A stretch of DNA of 49,429 nt. Origin: a virus. This document shows, in pieces, positions 5,662 to 12,270 of the stretch (within the stretch, counting starts at the first letter, position 1; each line of letters starts with the position of its first letter). Location of the stretch: positions 1 to 49,429 of the IMG/VR virus record IMGVR_UViG_3300025082_000011; one strand, given 5' to 3'. The notes below the pieces were generated by a model. It was not told the DNA's origin. It saw nothing but the letters and a program-made list of their open reading frames with translations, and searched no databases. The position numbers and the translations under genes were made by a program.

Positions 5662-5911
5662 TTATTCTGGCCTCAAATTCATCTGGGTGCTCCACGAAGT
5701 ATCTACCTATAGCCCCAATTAGACACAAGGCACTATCGACCCCTATGTTTCTGATGTTCTCTGTAAGCTCCATAACACACTCTCTTATCACCGCCTGTTC
5801 GTCTTCGCTCATCTGTTTTAGCGCAGCCCTGCACGCCCGTAGGTCACGTTTGTTTGCCTCACTCGAGCGGTAGATTTGGTGCCTCCTGCCGCCGTTATAT
5901 CTAAGGCTCAA
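5651..5911 (-). CDS. Hypothetical protein (86 aa)
   Basis: The N-terminus is basic (RYNGGRRHQIYRSSEANKR) and the remainder is predicted helical, with an acidic helix (KQMSEDEQAVIRECVMEL) and a hydrophobic helix (VDSALCLIGAIGRYF). No domain is recognised. It overlaps both neighbours by 11 nt within the early block. Confidence 0.6.
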   Translation of the reverse strand: MSLRYNGGRRHQIYRSSEANKRDLRACRAALKQMSEDEQAVIRECVMELTENIRNIGVDSALCLIGAIGRYFVEHPDEFEARINAA

Positions 5912-6185
5912 ACCGTAACACTCCGTCTATCCTCTCTAGAAACGAAGGGGTGCTCTCACCAACGTAAGCATCGGTCACGTTGAAGTCCAAAAACTCCACT
6001 GCCTCTAAGTATGGCATACCATCACGCTCCTCTAGAATGTTTATACATTTTTCCCGGTCGTAACACGCCTTCGGTACCGACCCTTTGCTCTCCACCAACC
6101 CCAAGAAGGCGTCCTCGAAACCATCCGCCAACATGACGTTGTACCCCCGCTCCCACACAAAAGTATTTATCTGTTTCTTGTCCAT
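5901..6185 (-). CDS. Conserved phage hypothetical protein (94 aa)
   Basis: The stretches YDREKCINILEERDGM and FLDFNVTDAYVGESTP recall a small family often seen in phage and MAG contigs near replication genes, with no assigned function. No catalytic motif is visible. The gene overlaps its upstream neighbour by 19 nt. Confidence 0.65.
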   Translation of the reverse strand: MDKKQINTFVWERGYNVMLADGFEDAFLGLVESKGSVPKACYDREKCINILEERDGMPYLEAVEFLDFNVTDAYVGESTPSFLERIDGVLRFEP

Positions 6186-6748
6186 ACCTCTGCCCTTGGT
6201 CTCCGTATCCGCTCCACTGCATCATGCAGGGTTGCAAGCGCCATGCCCAAGTCCGTAACCTCCAACGCTTGTGCCTTCTGTACCTTGGTGATGGCCTGCT
6301 CTATTAGCGTCAACGCCTTCTCTTCTGGTGTTTCGTCCCCGGTGCGCCCCCTGACGTGTGCAATGAAGCGGTCCAATGGCATCACAAGCCCACCCCAATC
6401 GTCCGCTGTTGTCACCGCCACCTCCAGCCGGGCCGTCGCCTCCTCTATTGACACGCTTGCCATAGCCACCCGGAAGTAGTCCCGGGTAAGAGTAGGGTAC
6501 TGCTCCACTACCTCCTCTGGCCAATACGCAGACACACGCCTATAGTCCCGGATTGTGTTGACCGTCTTGCCGGTGAGTGCCCCTATCTGCCCCCGGATAA
6601 TGGCTATCTGCTTGCGACTACCGGACGCCTCGGCCTCGAGCACATCCGCTATGCGCCCTATGGCCCAGCGCGCCTCATCACCGTCCCCCCGCAGTTGTAA
6701 CAGTTGTTCCTCGAGCTCTTTAGGTATCAGATATATCTCTGTAGCCAC
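6167..6748 (-). CDS. Helix-turn-helix-containing regulator-like protein (193 aa)
   Basis: The mostly helical product has a likely helix-turn-helix around residues 50-75 (IGALTGKTVNTIRDYRRV), followed by YWPEEVVEQYPTLTRDYFRV. This arrangement is loosely like the ParB/KorB HTH region. The C-terminal half is Ala-rich helical. There is no ParB CTPase motif, so a partition role is speculative, although a parS-like site exists at 47655-47670. It sits just downstream of the helicase and could be a transcription or replication regulator. Confidence 0.55.
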   Translation of the reverse strand: MATEIYLIPKELEEQLLQLRGDGDEARWAIGRIADVLEAEASGSRKQIAIIRGQIGALTGKTVNTIRDYRRVSAYWPEEVVEQYPTLTRDYFRVAMASVSIEEATARLEVAVTTADDWGGLVMPLDRFIAHVRGRTGDETPEEKALTLIEQAITKVQKAQALEVTDLGMALATLHDAVERIRRPRAEVWTRNR

Positions 6749-7043
6749 GCCTTTTCCTCTCTATTTTTTTATCTCGCCTATCCATTCGGTCCATCCGCAT
6801 GACCAGTGGCACTATCCTTTCTAGCTCCTTGCCTGTTGGTCGTCGGAGCCCGCCCTGAGTAACCACGACTATATGCCCGTTGTTGCGCCGCCACACCGTA
6901 CCAATAGGAACCCACTCCCCAACACCAGACACAACCTCTCTCCCTGTGAACGCAGCCCCCAATAAAAACGGTGTGTCCCCCGTAAGGTCTGCGATGTAAC
7001 GCCATAGTAGGTCAGTTCTACGATATCTGTGTGTTTGCCTCAA
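6720..7043 (-). CDS. Basic hypothetical protein (107 aa, TTG start)
   Basis: The ORF has only a TTG start (7043) with a weak AAGG upstream. It is in frame with the helicase TAG at 7068-7070 and open between them. The sequence has beta-like segments (GEWVPIGTVWRRNNGHIVVV) and a very basic tail (RMDRMDRRDKKIERKRRG), suggesting nucleic-acid contact. No family is recognised. It overlaps the downstream gene by 29 nt. Confidence 0.5.
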   Translation of the reverse strand: MRQTHRYRRTDLLWRYIADLTGDTPFLLGAAFTGREVVSGVGEWVPIGTVWRRNNGHIVVVTQGGLRRPTGKELERIVPLVMRMDRMDRRDKKIERKRRGYRDISDT

Positions 7044-7067
7044 AGCGGCCCTTGCCGCCCGAGCCGC

Positions 7068-8321
7068 CTAAATTCTTATCGGATGCGCACCCTCTGTAAA
7101 TCCCGCAACCCCATTCTCCGAGTGACAGTAACGCAGGAGTGTTGGCCCGCCCCCTCCTTCCCTGTGTTTCTCCAGCCGCAAGGTCAATCGCTCTGGTGTC
7201 ATCTCATCTTCCTTTGTTAACATAGCTACAACGTCGCAATCATACACTACCTGACCCGACCCCGAAACGTGCCCGAGATGTGGTCTGGTGCCTATACCAG
7301 CCTTGTTTAGACTGTGCACAGCTATACACGCTACGTTCAACTCCTTCGCCATAGCCCGTAGCCGTTGTGATACCAGAGCATGGCGCTCATACTCGTCTGC
7401 CTGCGATGTGGTATCCGCCACTAACCGCAACATATCCACCACAAAGAAGTCCACCGGCTTCTTGAGTAGGTCCGCCCGCATCTGCGCTGTGCTCCAGTTC
7501 GGCCTATCGCTAATGTACAGCGGTAATCCAGCGGCAGCAGCACACTTCTCTATATAGTTTCTCTGTTGTGCCTCCGTTAGCTTGCCTCCCCGTAGTGCCT
7601 TTGTGGATATACCCGACAGCATAGATATCAAGCGCCGGGCACACTGAGTGTCGGACATCTCAAGGCTATAGTAGACGCCGGTGTGCTGTCGCATAGCCAT
7701 ACCCAGCGCCATCTGAAGAGCGAACATGCTTTTCCCTACCCCCGACTCGCCCGCCACCATCATCAACTCTCGTTTGTGGACACCACCAGTGGTTTCCTCG
7801 AGCTCTCTAAGGCCACACGACATCCCGGTGTGCCCATTCGGGCTGGCCCGCATGAGCTCCATCTCTTTGTCAAGCGCTACCAGTGTACGGTCCAGTGTCT
7901 GACTCTCTGCGTCAGTGCGTCCGGTACGGAGCAGCTTATGAGCAGCCACGCCTAGTGCATCTATCGGGTCACCGTCTCCGAATAGTTGTTGGGTGAGCTC
8001 TTGTGTTATTTCCAACCCACGCCTGCGGTTGGACACATCCAACACGCGCCGGGCATAAGCCTCGGCGTTGTACGCTGTGGGCGTAGACACCACACACCCC
8101 GTCATGTAGCCGAAGTCCGCGTCCGGGGCATACGCCTGTACCGTCTGCTGGTCTATCGGCTCACCCTTGCTCCTCATCCGCAGGAACGCCCGCCATAATT
8201 CCTTGTGACGGTGGTAGTGGAAGTCATCCACCTCTAGCCCTACCCTGTCTAGGGTATGTTCATCTATAAGGACCGAGCCGACAACGGCTCGCTCCGCGTC
8301 ACGGTCTTGGGGCCAATCCAT
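7068..8321 (-). CDS. DnaB-like replicative helicase
   Basis: This is a 417-residue hexameric 5'-3' helicase. Residues 5-100 match the DnaB N-terminal helical domain (ERAVVGSVLID). The RecA-like C-terminal domain carries Walker A GESGVGKS at 191-198, the catalytic Glu in SLEMS (221), Walker B DFFVVD at 291-296, and a sensor segment AVHSLNK (334-340). Length is near the usual 430-470. It overlaps the upstream winged-helix gene by 23 nt, a common initiator-helicase pairing. No primase or polymerase is recognised, so the host replisome is probably recruited. Confidence 0.9.
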   Translation of the reverse strand: MDWPQDRDAERAVVGSVLIDEHTLDRVGLEVDDFHYHRHKELWRAFLRMRSKGEPIDQQTVQAYAPDADFGYMTGCVVSTPTAYNAEAYARRVLDVSNRRRGLEITQELTQQLFGDGDPIDALGVAAHKLLRTGRTDAESQTLDRTLVALDKEMELMRASPNGHTGMSCGLRELEETTGGVHKRELMMVAGESGVGKSMFALQMALGMAMRQHTGVYYSLEMSDTQCARRLISMLSGISTKALRGGKLTEAQQRNYIEKCAAAAGLPLYISDRPNWSTAQMRADLLKKPVDFFVVDMLRLVADTTSQADEYERHALVSQRLRAMAKELNVACIAVHSLNKAGIGTRPHLGHVSGSGQVVYDCDVVAMLTKEDEMTPERLTLRLEKHREGGGGPTLLRYCHSENGVAGFTEGAHPIRI

Positions 8322-8961
8322 CTCGTCGCATCTCTCCTATAACTACCATCGCTGTTTTCTCGAGGGACTTCGGCGTCGATACTGTCAGGCTGTCTTTGTT
8401 TAACCTTGTGAACGCCTTCCCGATACACTCCCGGATTATGTCACAGTCGTAGCCTAGCTCCTTTGCAATCCTGCCGAGGGGCACATACACAGTGGTCACC
8501 AGTACGCTTTTGTTGGTATCGTCCGGTGGGCGTGGTAGTGACGTGACTTTGTAGAAGTAATCCTCAGCAGCTTCTACCGCCACGTCTCTTTTAGATTTCT
8601 TTTGTGTACTACTATCCTTGTTAATGTATCTTTGTACGTCAGGCTGACGCGTCACAGAGATGGGTTGGCTTTTTATTCCCATCTCCAAGGATAGTCTCTC
8701 TGCGTTTACCACGTATACCTTCTTGTTCTTGTGTTCGGATATATTTTTGATGTATCCGTCCGCCTCGAGCTTTTTTGTACACCGATATATTGTGGCAATC
8801 GCCACGCCACACTTGGTTGCAAGTGTCCGTTGTGTAGCGTAGCACTTGTTGTTAGCCCCCATTTCGGTGTAACGCCATATCGCACCTAGTACCACAGCAC
8901 AAATGAGGTCGTGTTTTTGCACGACCTCATCTATGATTGGGGTAAAACCCCGTAGCCTCAT
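8299..8961 (-). CDS. Winged-helix replication initiator-like protein
   Basis: Residues 20-85 form a winged helix-turn-helix (ICAVVLGAIWRYTEMG, then RTLATKCGVAIATIYRCTKK and the wing YIKNISEHKNKKVYVV). It resembles the N-terminal domains of phage and plasmid initiators that precede DnaB or a helicase loader. The C-terminal part contains DIIRECIGKAF, loosely like DnaD-type helices. It is the immediate upstream partner of the helicase and would bind the origin and load it. It could also be only a regulator. Confidence 0.65.
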   Translation of the reverse strand: MRLRGFTPIIDEVVQKHDLICAVVLGAIWRYTEMGANNKCYATQRTLATKCGVAIATIYRCTKKLEADGYIKNISEHKNKKVYVVNAERLSLEMGIKSQPISVTRQPDVQRYINKDSSTQKKSKRDVAVEAAEDYFYKVTSLPRPPDDTNKSVLVTTVYVPLGRIAKELGYDCDIIRECIGKAFTRLNKDSLTVSTPKSLEKTAMVVIGEMRRDGLAPRP

Positions 8962-9911
8962 TGTAACAGCAGGCTACCCGCCAGTACCTCGAGCTCGTAC
9001 TGGTCTGTAGGCTCATCAACTGCGGTGTGGGCTGCGTAACTTACACCGTTGACCAATCCAGCCCGGGTTTGTCTGCCCTCTGTGCCCATCAGGATGGCGT
9101 CCTGTACTGGCTCTCCCCACCCGTGTTGCTTGGCTAGACTACGCAACACTGCGCTGATGTCAATCTCCTCGTTGTCGGCCTCTATCAGGCTGTCTACCAT
9201 TGTCGCTGCCATCGGTAGTGCGTTGGCGATAGCGGCCTTGAACTGCACCATAAGCGCCTTTCTGCTGCCCCGGTGTATCACCCTTAGTCCGTTCTTTCCC
9301 CAGATGATACTGTTGGCACAGCTGTGTCTCTGGATAAAAGGTGACAGCGTTAGGGCACTGTTGCCAATTTCTCCGTTTCTAAACGCGAACCCAACGGCAA
9401 AGTTCTGGCGCCCTCCGTTCTCCTGCAGGTCCCGCAGAGCAATACGCCCGTGTACATAGTCCGGTGTTAGATGTGGGCGCACTGACCCGACCGCCTGTGT
9501 CTCATCAAGCACCCGCTGTACCGTCTCCAACACCTCGGTGTTAGACACGTCAGCGTATATCCTGTCGAGGACTGCCCGGCAGTTGTCTCCATAGCCCCGG
9601 ACAAGCCACTGTGACTTGCTCTTTTCGAGGCATTTATTGATGTTCATGGCTAACAACTCTTTGGGAATGGCAAGCAGGTAGTCGGCCGGGAGGCCACGCT
9701 TGCTACCTTTGCCGAACACGGTTGTGCCCAGCTTGCGGAACATCTGCCTCCACGCCCAATCTGTAGGGCGTAGTGGCCGTACTTCTCCGAACTCTGTGGC
9801 CGGTAACCTTACTCTTCCGTCCTCCGTGAGCTCCAGCGCCACAGCCGGGGCCCTCGTGTCGTGCTTTTGCAGGTCATACTCTCTACTCTTGTCCAACAAC
9901 TTGTTCAACAT
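8958..9911 (-). CDS. DUF932-like phage/plasmid protein
   Basis: The 317-residue product contains the typical central run FAVGFAFRNGEIGNSALTLS followed by an Arg/His-Cys-Asn segment (RHSCANSIIWG), characteristic of DUF932/TIGR03299 proteins found in phages and plasmids near replication genes. The biochemical role of the family is unknown. The start follows AAAGGAGAG. A tRNA-like RNA ends 30 nt upstream of its ATG. It overlaps the winged-helix gene by 4 nt. Confidence 0.65.
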   Translation of the reverse strand: MLNKLLDKSREYDLQKHDTRAPAVALELTEDGRVRLPATEFGEVRPLRPTDWAWRQMFRKLGTTVFGKGSKRGLPADYLLAIPKELLAMNINKCLEKSKSQWLVRGYGDNCRAVLDRIYADVSNTEVLETVQRVLDETQAVGSVRPHLTPDYVHGRIALRDLQENGGRQNFAVGFAFRNGEIGNSALTLSPFIQRHSCANSIIWGKNGLRVIHRGSRKALMVQFKAAIANALPMAATMVDSLIEADNEEIDISAVLRSLAKQHGWGEPVQDAILMGTEGRQTRAGLVNGVSYAAHTAVDEPTDQYELEVLAGSLLLQ

Positions 9912-9940
9912 GGTACTCTCCTTTTATAAGATTTACGCAT

Positions 9941-10065
9941 TGGGGTGGGAGGGAGTCGAACCCTCTTGCAGACCTTCAGCACACCGCAGCAGTCTGACCC
10001 GTAAGTAGATTAAGGAGGCGCGGTTAGGTCCCCCACGGTGTTTCGGTGGCACCCGCCACCACCCC
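9941..10065 (-). ncRNA. tRNA-like structured RNA (125 nt, atypical)
   Basis: The 3' end has a perfect T-arm (GAGGG, loop TTCGACT, CCCTC), then CCACCCC and discriminator A. The matching acceptor arm GGGGTGG occurs 125 nt upstream, giving a 7-bp acceptor stem. A normal tRNA is 73-95 nt. Between the arms a CAGAC/GTCTG stem with an 18-nt loop lies next to the T-arm, and a 6-bp hairpin overlaps the 5' acceptor strand. No clear anticodon arm could be drawn and no CCA is encoded. It could be a decayed or expanded tRNA, a tRNA mimic, or an attP-type tRNA 3' fragment. It fills the only gap between two early genes. Confidence 0.45.
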
Positions 10066-10071
10066 ACGATA

Positions 10072-10566
10072 CTATGTAGCTTTAATGGAAAAGATTTTCT
10101 TGTGTCCCTTGTTGTTCAGGCCCCAAGTAGCGGTGTATCCAGCGAACTCACCTTCTGCGGGCTCTATCTTGGCCGCTTCCCATACCTCGGGCCACGCCCT
10201 GATGCCGAACTCCCTGAAGTTGCCGCCCTGTACAAGGAACCCTACAGTGTCCGCCCTTATACTCGCGGTCTCGAATGTACCGCCGTCACTACTGTTGGTG
10301 GACGCCAGTGGTTTTTGTTGGGCTATTGCTGGCTGCGATGCCTGTCGCAGTTTCCAACCGCCCTTCGCTGCTGTGTCCACCACGTTTTTGCGCTCCGCCA
10401 ATAGTGAGGTCACCTGCTGGTACGTTGGCGCCCGGAGGGTTACATTCACCCGGTTCCCACCAGCATCGTACATGTCCCACCATACAACACAGCCCGCCTC
10501 CGTGGTCGTCCGCTCTACTATGTCGGCTCCAATCTCTTCTGCTAGTTTAGATGCTTTAATCGCCAT
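10072..10566 (-). CDS. Hypothetical early protein (164 aa)
   Basis: The product has a possible beta-rich N-terminal part (GCVVWWDMYDAGGNRVNVTL), a low-complexity Gln/Ala/Ser segment in the middle (about residues 70-95), and a C-terminal part with GFLVQGGNFREFGIRAWPEV and GYTATWGLN. No known family is recognised. It is the second gene after the early promoter, overlapping the RHH regulator gene by 11 nt, so it should be expressed first and strongly. A DNA-binding or host-takeover role is only a guess. Confidence 0.6.
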   Translation of the reverse strand: MAIKASKLAEEIGADIVERTTTEAGCVVWWDMYDAGGNRVNVTLRAPTYQQVTSLLAERKNVVDTAAKGGWKLRQASQPAIAQQKPLASTNSSDGGTFETASIRADTVGFLVQGGNFREFGIRAWPEVWEAAKIEPAEGEFAGYTATWGLNNKGHKKIFSIKAT

Positions 10567-10738
10567 ATCTGGTCTCCTTTGTTATCTTGTCCGCCTCGTG
10601 GCGGAACACCTCTTTCCGCAGGGCCACCCTTATAAGGGAACTAACAGCCCTGTCCTGCTCTTTTGCCACTCGCACCACGCGGTCATGAAGGTTTGCCCCC
10701 ACGTTGGTGCCGATGTGGAACTTCTTGTCCTTGTCCAT
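10556..10738 (-). CDS. Ribbon-helix-helix (CopG/Arc-like) regulator
   Basis: The 60-residue protein has a short N-terminal strand (KKFHIGTNV), then helix A (ANLHDRVVRVAKEQ) and helix B (AVSSLIRVALRKEVF), the RHH dimer fold. Such proteins usually repress their own promoter. The ATG lies only 7 nt after the -10 box of a consensus promoter, so the transcript is probably leaderless. It is the first gene of the early block; palindromic repeats upstream (10949-10987) could be its operators. Confidence 0.75.
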   Translation of the reverse strand: MDKDKKFHIGTNVGANLHDRVVRVAKEQDRAVSSLIRVALRKEVFRHEADKITKETRYGD

Positions 10739-10745
10739 ATTGGGG

Positions 10746-10774
10746 ATTATAATTCATGCCGGGCGGTGTGTCAA
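10746..10774 (-). promoter_or_regulatory. Consensus sigma70-type promoter of the early minus-strand block
   Basis: On the minus strand TTGACA (10774-10769) and TATAAT (10751-10746) are separated by exactly 17 nt; both hexamers are perfect. The expected start site is about 10739-10740, at or next to the ATG of the RHH gene. It drives the genes from 10738 down to 2146. Confidence 0.88.
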
Positions 10775-10849
10775 GTACCCAATATTTACCAAGTCCCGTG
10801 CATAACCTTGTTTTTATGCCACATCGTAGGATTGTATCTGCTTAACGTG

Positions 10850-10886
10850 GGGTAGTTTTTACCTACCCCTAGGTAGTTTTTACCTC
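10850..10886. repeat. Paired GTAGTTTTTACCT repeats upstream of the early promoter
   Basis: GTAGTTTTTACCT occurs twice, starting at 10853 and 10873, a spacing of about two helical turns. The first lies within an inverted repeat GGGGTAG ... CTACCCC and the second within AGGTA ... TACCT. They sit 75-110 bp upstream of the promoter and could bind an activator or repressor. Confidence 0.5.
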
Positions 10887-10908
10887 ACCCCCGTTGCTGT
10901 ACTGAAAA

Positions 10909-10938
10909 CGCCTTGCGTATGCTCTACTACGTAAGGCG
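10909..10938 (-). terminator. 11-bp hairpin, possible end of the late block
   Basis: CGCCTTGCGTA and TACGTAAGGCG form an 11-bp near-perfect inverted repeat with an 8-nt loop. On the minus strand it is followed by TTTTC, so it may terminate late transcripts about 230 nt after the last late gene. The strand has one A-C mismatch in that orientation, so strength is uncertain. Confidence 0.45.
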
Positions 10939-10948
10939 CCACAACACA

Positions 10949-10987
10949 TGTAGCAATTCGCTACACGCTTTGTAGCAATTCGCTACA
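10949..10987. promoter_or_regulatory. Two identical palindromic operators, 22 bp apart
   Basis: TGTAGCAATTCGCTACA is present at 10949-10965 and again at 10971-10987, each with 6-bp arms around AATTC. A 22-bp spacing places them on the same face of the helix. The outer flanks also mirror each other (ACAACACA and CGTGTTGT). They lie between the late and early blocks and fit a cooperative dimeric repressor. Confidence 0.65.
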
Positions 10988-11015
10988 CGTGTTGTAGTAA
11001 TATTCGTGGAAATTC

Positions 11016-11114
11016 CCAGCTACCCGGGCTGGCGTAGGGTTATCGGAGGGCAGGAGGCCTACTTTTTGTTTGTCAAAAGCGGATAAAAGAAGAGCGCCGT
11101 GCCAAGAGATTGGC
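11016..11114. other. Two short hairpins in the intergenic gap
   Basis: CCAGC/GCTGG (11016-11032) and GCCAA/TTGGC with loop GAGA (11101-11114) are 5-bp hairpins in the non-coding stretch 10988-11170. On the minus strand T-rich sequence follows the second, so it could contribute to termination after the metallophosphoesterase gene. No ORF with good start signals is seen here. Confidence 0.3.
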
Positions 11115-11170
11115 AGGCAATAGTAAGTAGGATGAGATAAACGAAGTTAAGGTGCGACTACGAAACACAC

Positions 11171-12058
11171 CTAATCTGTAGGAATAGCCTGATAGCGGAC
11201 GTTGCTCCCCTTGGCCCCGACCATCTTGTCGCAGTACAGCCGGAGGAAGAAGCCGCCCATAGCCGGGGCCCCAAAACCTCTACGTGACGACCAGCTGTCG
11301 GGGTCCTGCACATCAGAGACATAACACCCCGACTGCAAGTACACCCGCTCTTGGTCAGTAATAAGTCGTCCTTGATTAGTGATGAGCTCGACCGGCATCG
11401 ACATCTGGAAACGGTGGTGTATGTGCCCCCGAATAATAATGTTTGCCCCCGGCCACATGACTGCCGAGCGGTTGCTCTGGATGGCTCCGCGGGTCACCGG
11501 CGAGTTACCTCCTACGCCATGATGGAACTTGCAATTTATCCCCTGACGTTGTGCTCCGCCTGCATACTTGAGCTTGAATTGTATCCAGCCTGTGTAGGGC
11601 GCTACTATGGGCCTGTGCCCGGTCTTGTTCTGCAGGTGCATGGCCACGATGGTCAATGGGTCAATCTCGTGCCTGCGCCTGTACTCGAACTCGTGGTTCC
11701 CAGTCCCAATGAGGGCTATGTTCTCGGCGTAGGGTTCTAAGAAGTTCGCGGCGTCCTCGCATACCCGGCCCAGATAGTCGTCGCTTCCTGCGTACTCCGG
11801 TCTCAGCTGGTGCTTGGAACCCCGCGGGTCCTGTTTTCCTTGCATTAAATCGAGGAGGTCACCGAATATAAATACAGGCGCATTGCGTTCCTTGGCCTGC
11901 TCCAGATGCTTGCGGAATAAATCCCGGTTGCACCCCATCGCATCGAAGTGCACGTCGCTGATGAGCAGGAACTGCTGCTCCCAGTTGGATGTAAAGGACA
12001 TACGGACCGTGTAACATCCGGGAGACTTCCCGTCCTCAAGTTGTGGTAGGTTTGGCAT
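11171..12058 (-). CDS. Calcineurin-like metallophosphoesterase
   Basis: All metal-site motifs are present in the 295-residue product: DVHFD (Asp35, His37), GDLLD (Asp67), GTGNHE (Asn121, His122), HHGVGG (His179/180) and RGHIHHR (His212, His214). The family hydrolyses phosphomono- or diesters, often with Mn2+ or Fe2+. The ATG at 12058 follows the upstream stop by 8 nt; an ORF start at 12139 would overlap that gene and is rejected. It is the last late gene. Possible roles are nucleic-acid processing (SbcD-like) or nucleotide second-messenger cleavage. Confidence 0.85.
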   Translation of the reverse strand: MPNLPQLEDGKSPGCYTVRMSFTSNWEQQFLLISDVHFDAMGCNRDLFRKHLEQAKERNAPVFIFGDLLDLMQGKQDPRGSKHQLRPEYAGSDDYLGRVCEDAANFLEPYAENIALIGTGNHEFEYRRRHEIDPLTIVAMHLQNKTGHRPIVAPYTGWIQFKLKYAGGAQRQGINCKFHHGVGGNSPVTRGAIQSNRSAVMWPGANIIIRGHIHHRFQMSMPVELITNQGRLITDQERVYLQSGCYVSDVQDPDSWSSRRGFGAPAMGGFFLRLYCDKMVGAKGSNVRYQAIPTD

Positions 12059-12066
12059 AGAGTACG

Positions 12067-12270
12067 TTAGCTGGAGAAGACCTTGAATACCAGAGCGATA
12101 ACCCCTGTGGCTATTAGTATTACTAATTTGACCACCCACGACAGGTGCGCCTCAATACTAGAGACACGGCTCGTCACGAGACTCAGTTCGGAAGTCATCC
12201 GCTCTGAAGAATGATTCAAGACTTGTATATGCCTAACGATGCGCTCAAGCTGTTTTTCCATCCCGCTCAC
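12067..12270 (-). CDS. XhlA-like small membrane protein (67 aa)
   Basis: Residues 1-45 form an amphipathic or coiled-coil helix (KQLERIVRHIQVLNHSSERM). Residues 47-65 form a membrane helix (VKLVILIATGVIALVFKVF). This is the pattern of haemolysin XhlA-type proteins, which act with holins. It overlaps the lysin gene end by 26 nt, supporting a lysis role. Confidence 0.65.
   Translation of the reverse strand: MSGMEKQLERIVRHIQVLNHSSERMTSELSLVTSRVSSIEAHLSWVVKLVILIATGVIALVFKVFSS

Noticed and set aside
6167-6748. ParB partition protein
   Set aside because: The helix-turn-helix is only loosely ParB-like and the CTPase motifs (GxRR type) are absent, so a ParB call is not supported.
9941-10065. Standard tRNA with an assigned anticodon
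   Set aside because: The length of 125 nt and the lack of a 5-bp/7-nt anticodon arm prevent an honest anticodon call.
9049-11740. Plus-strand ORFs opposite early genes (9049-9459, 10046-10855, 11351-11740)
   Set aside because: They are antisense to DUF932, the early genes and the metallophosphoesterase; compositions are shadow-like and the strand has no promoter here.
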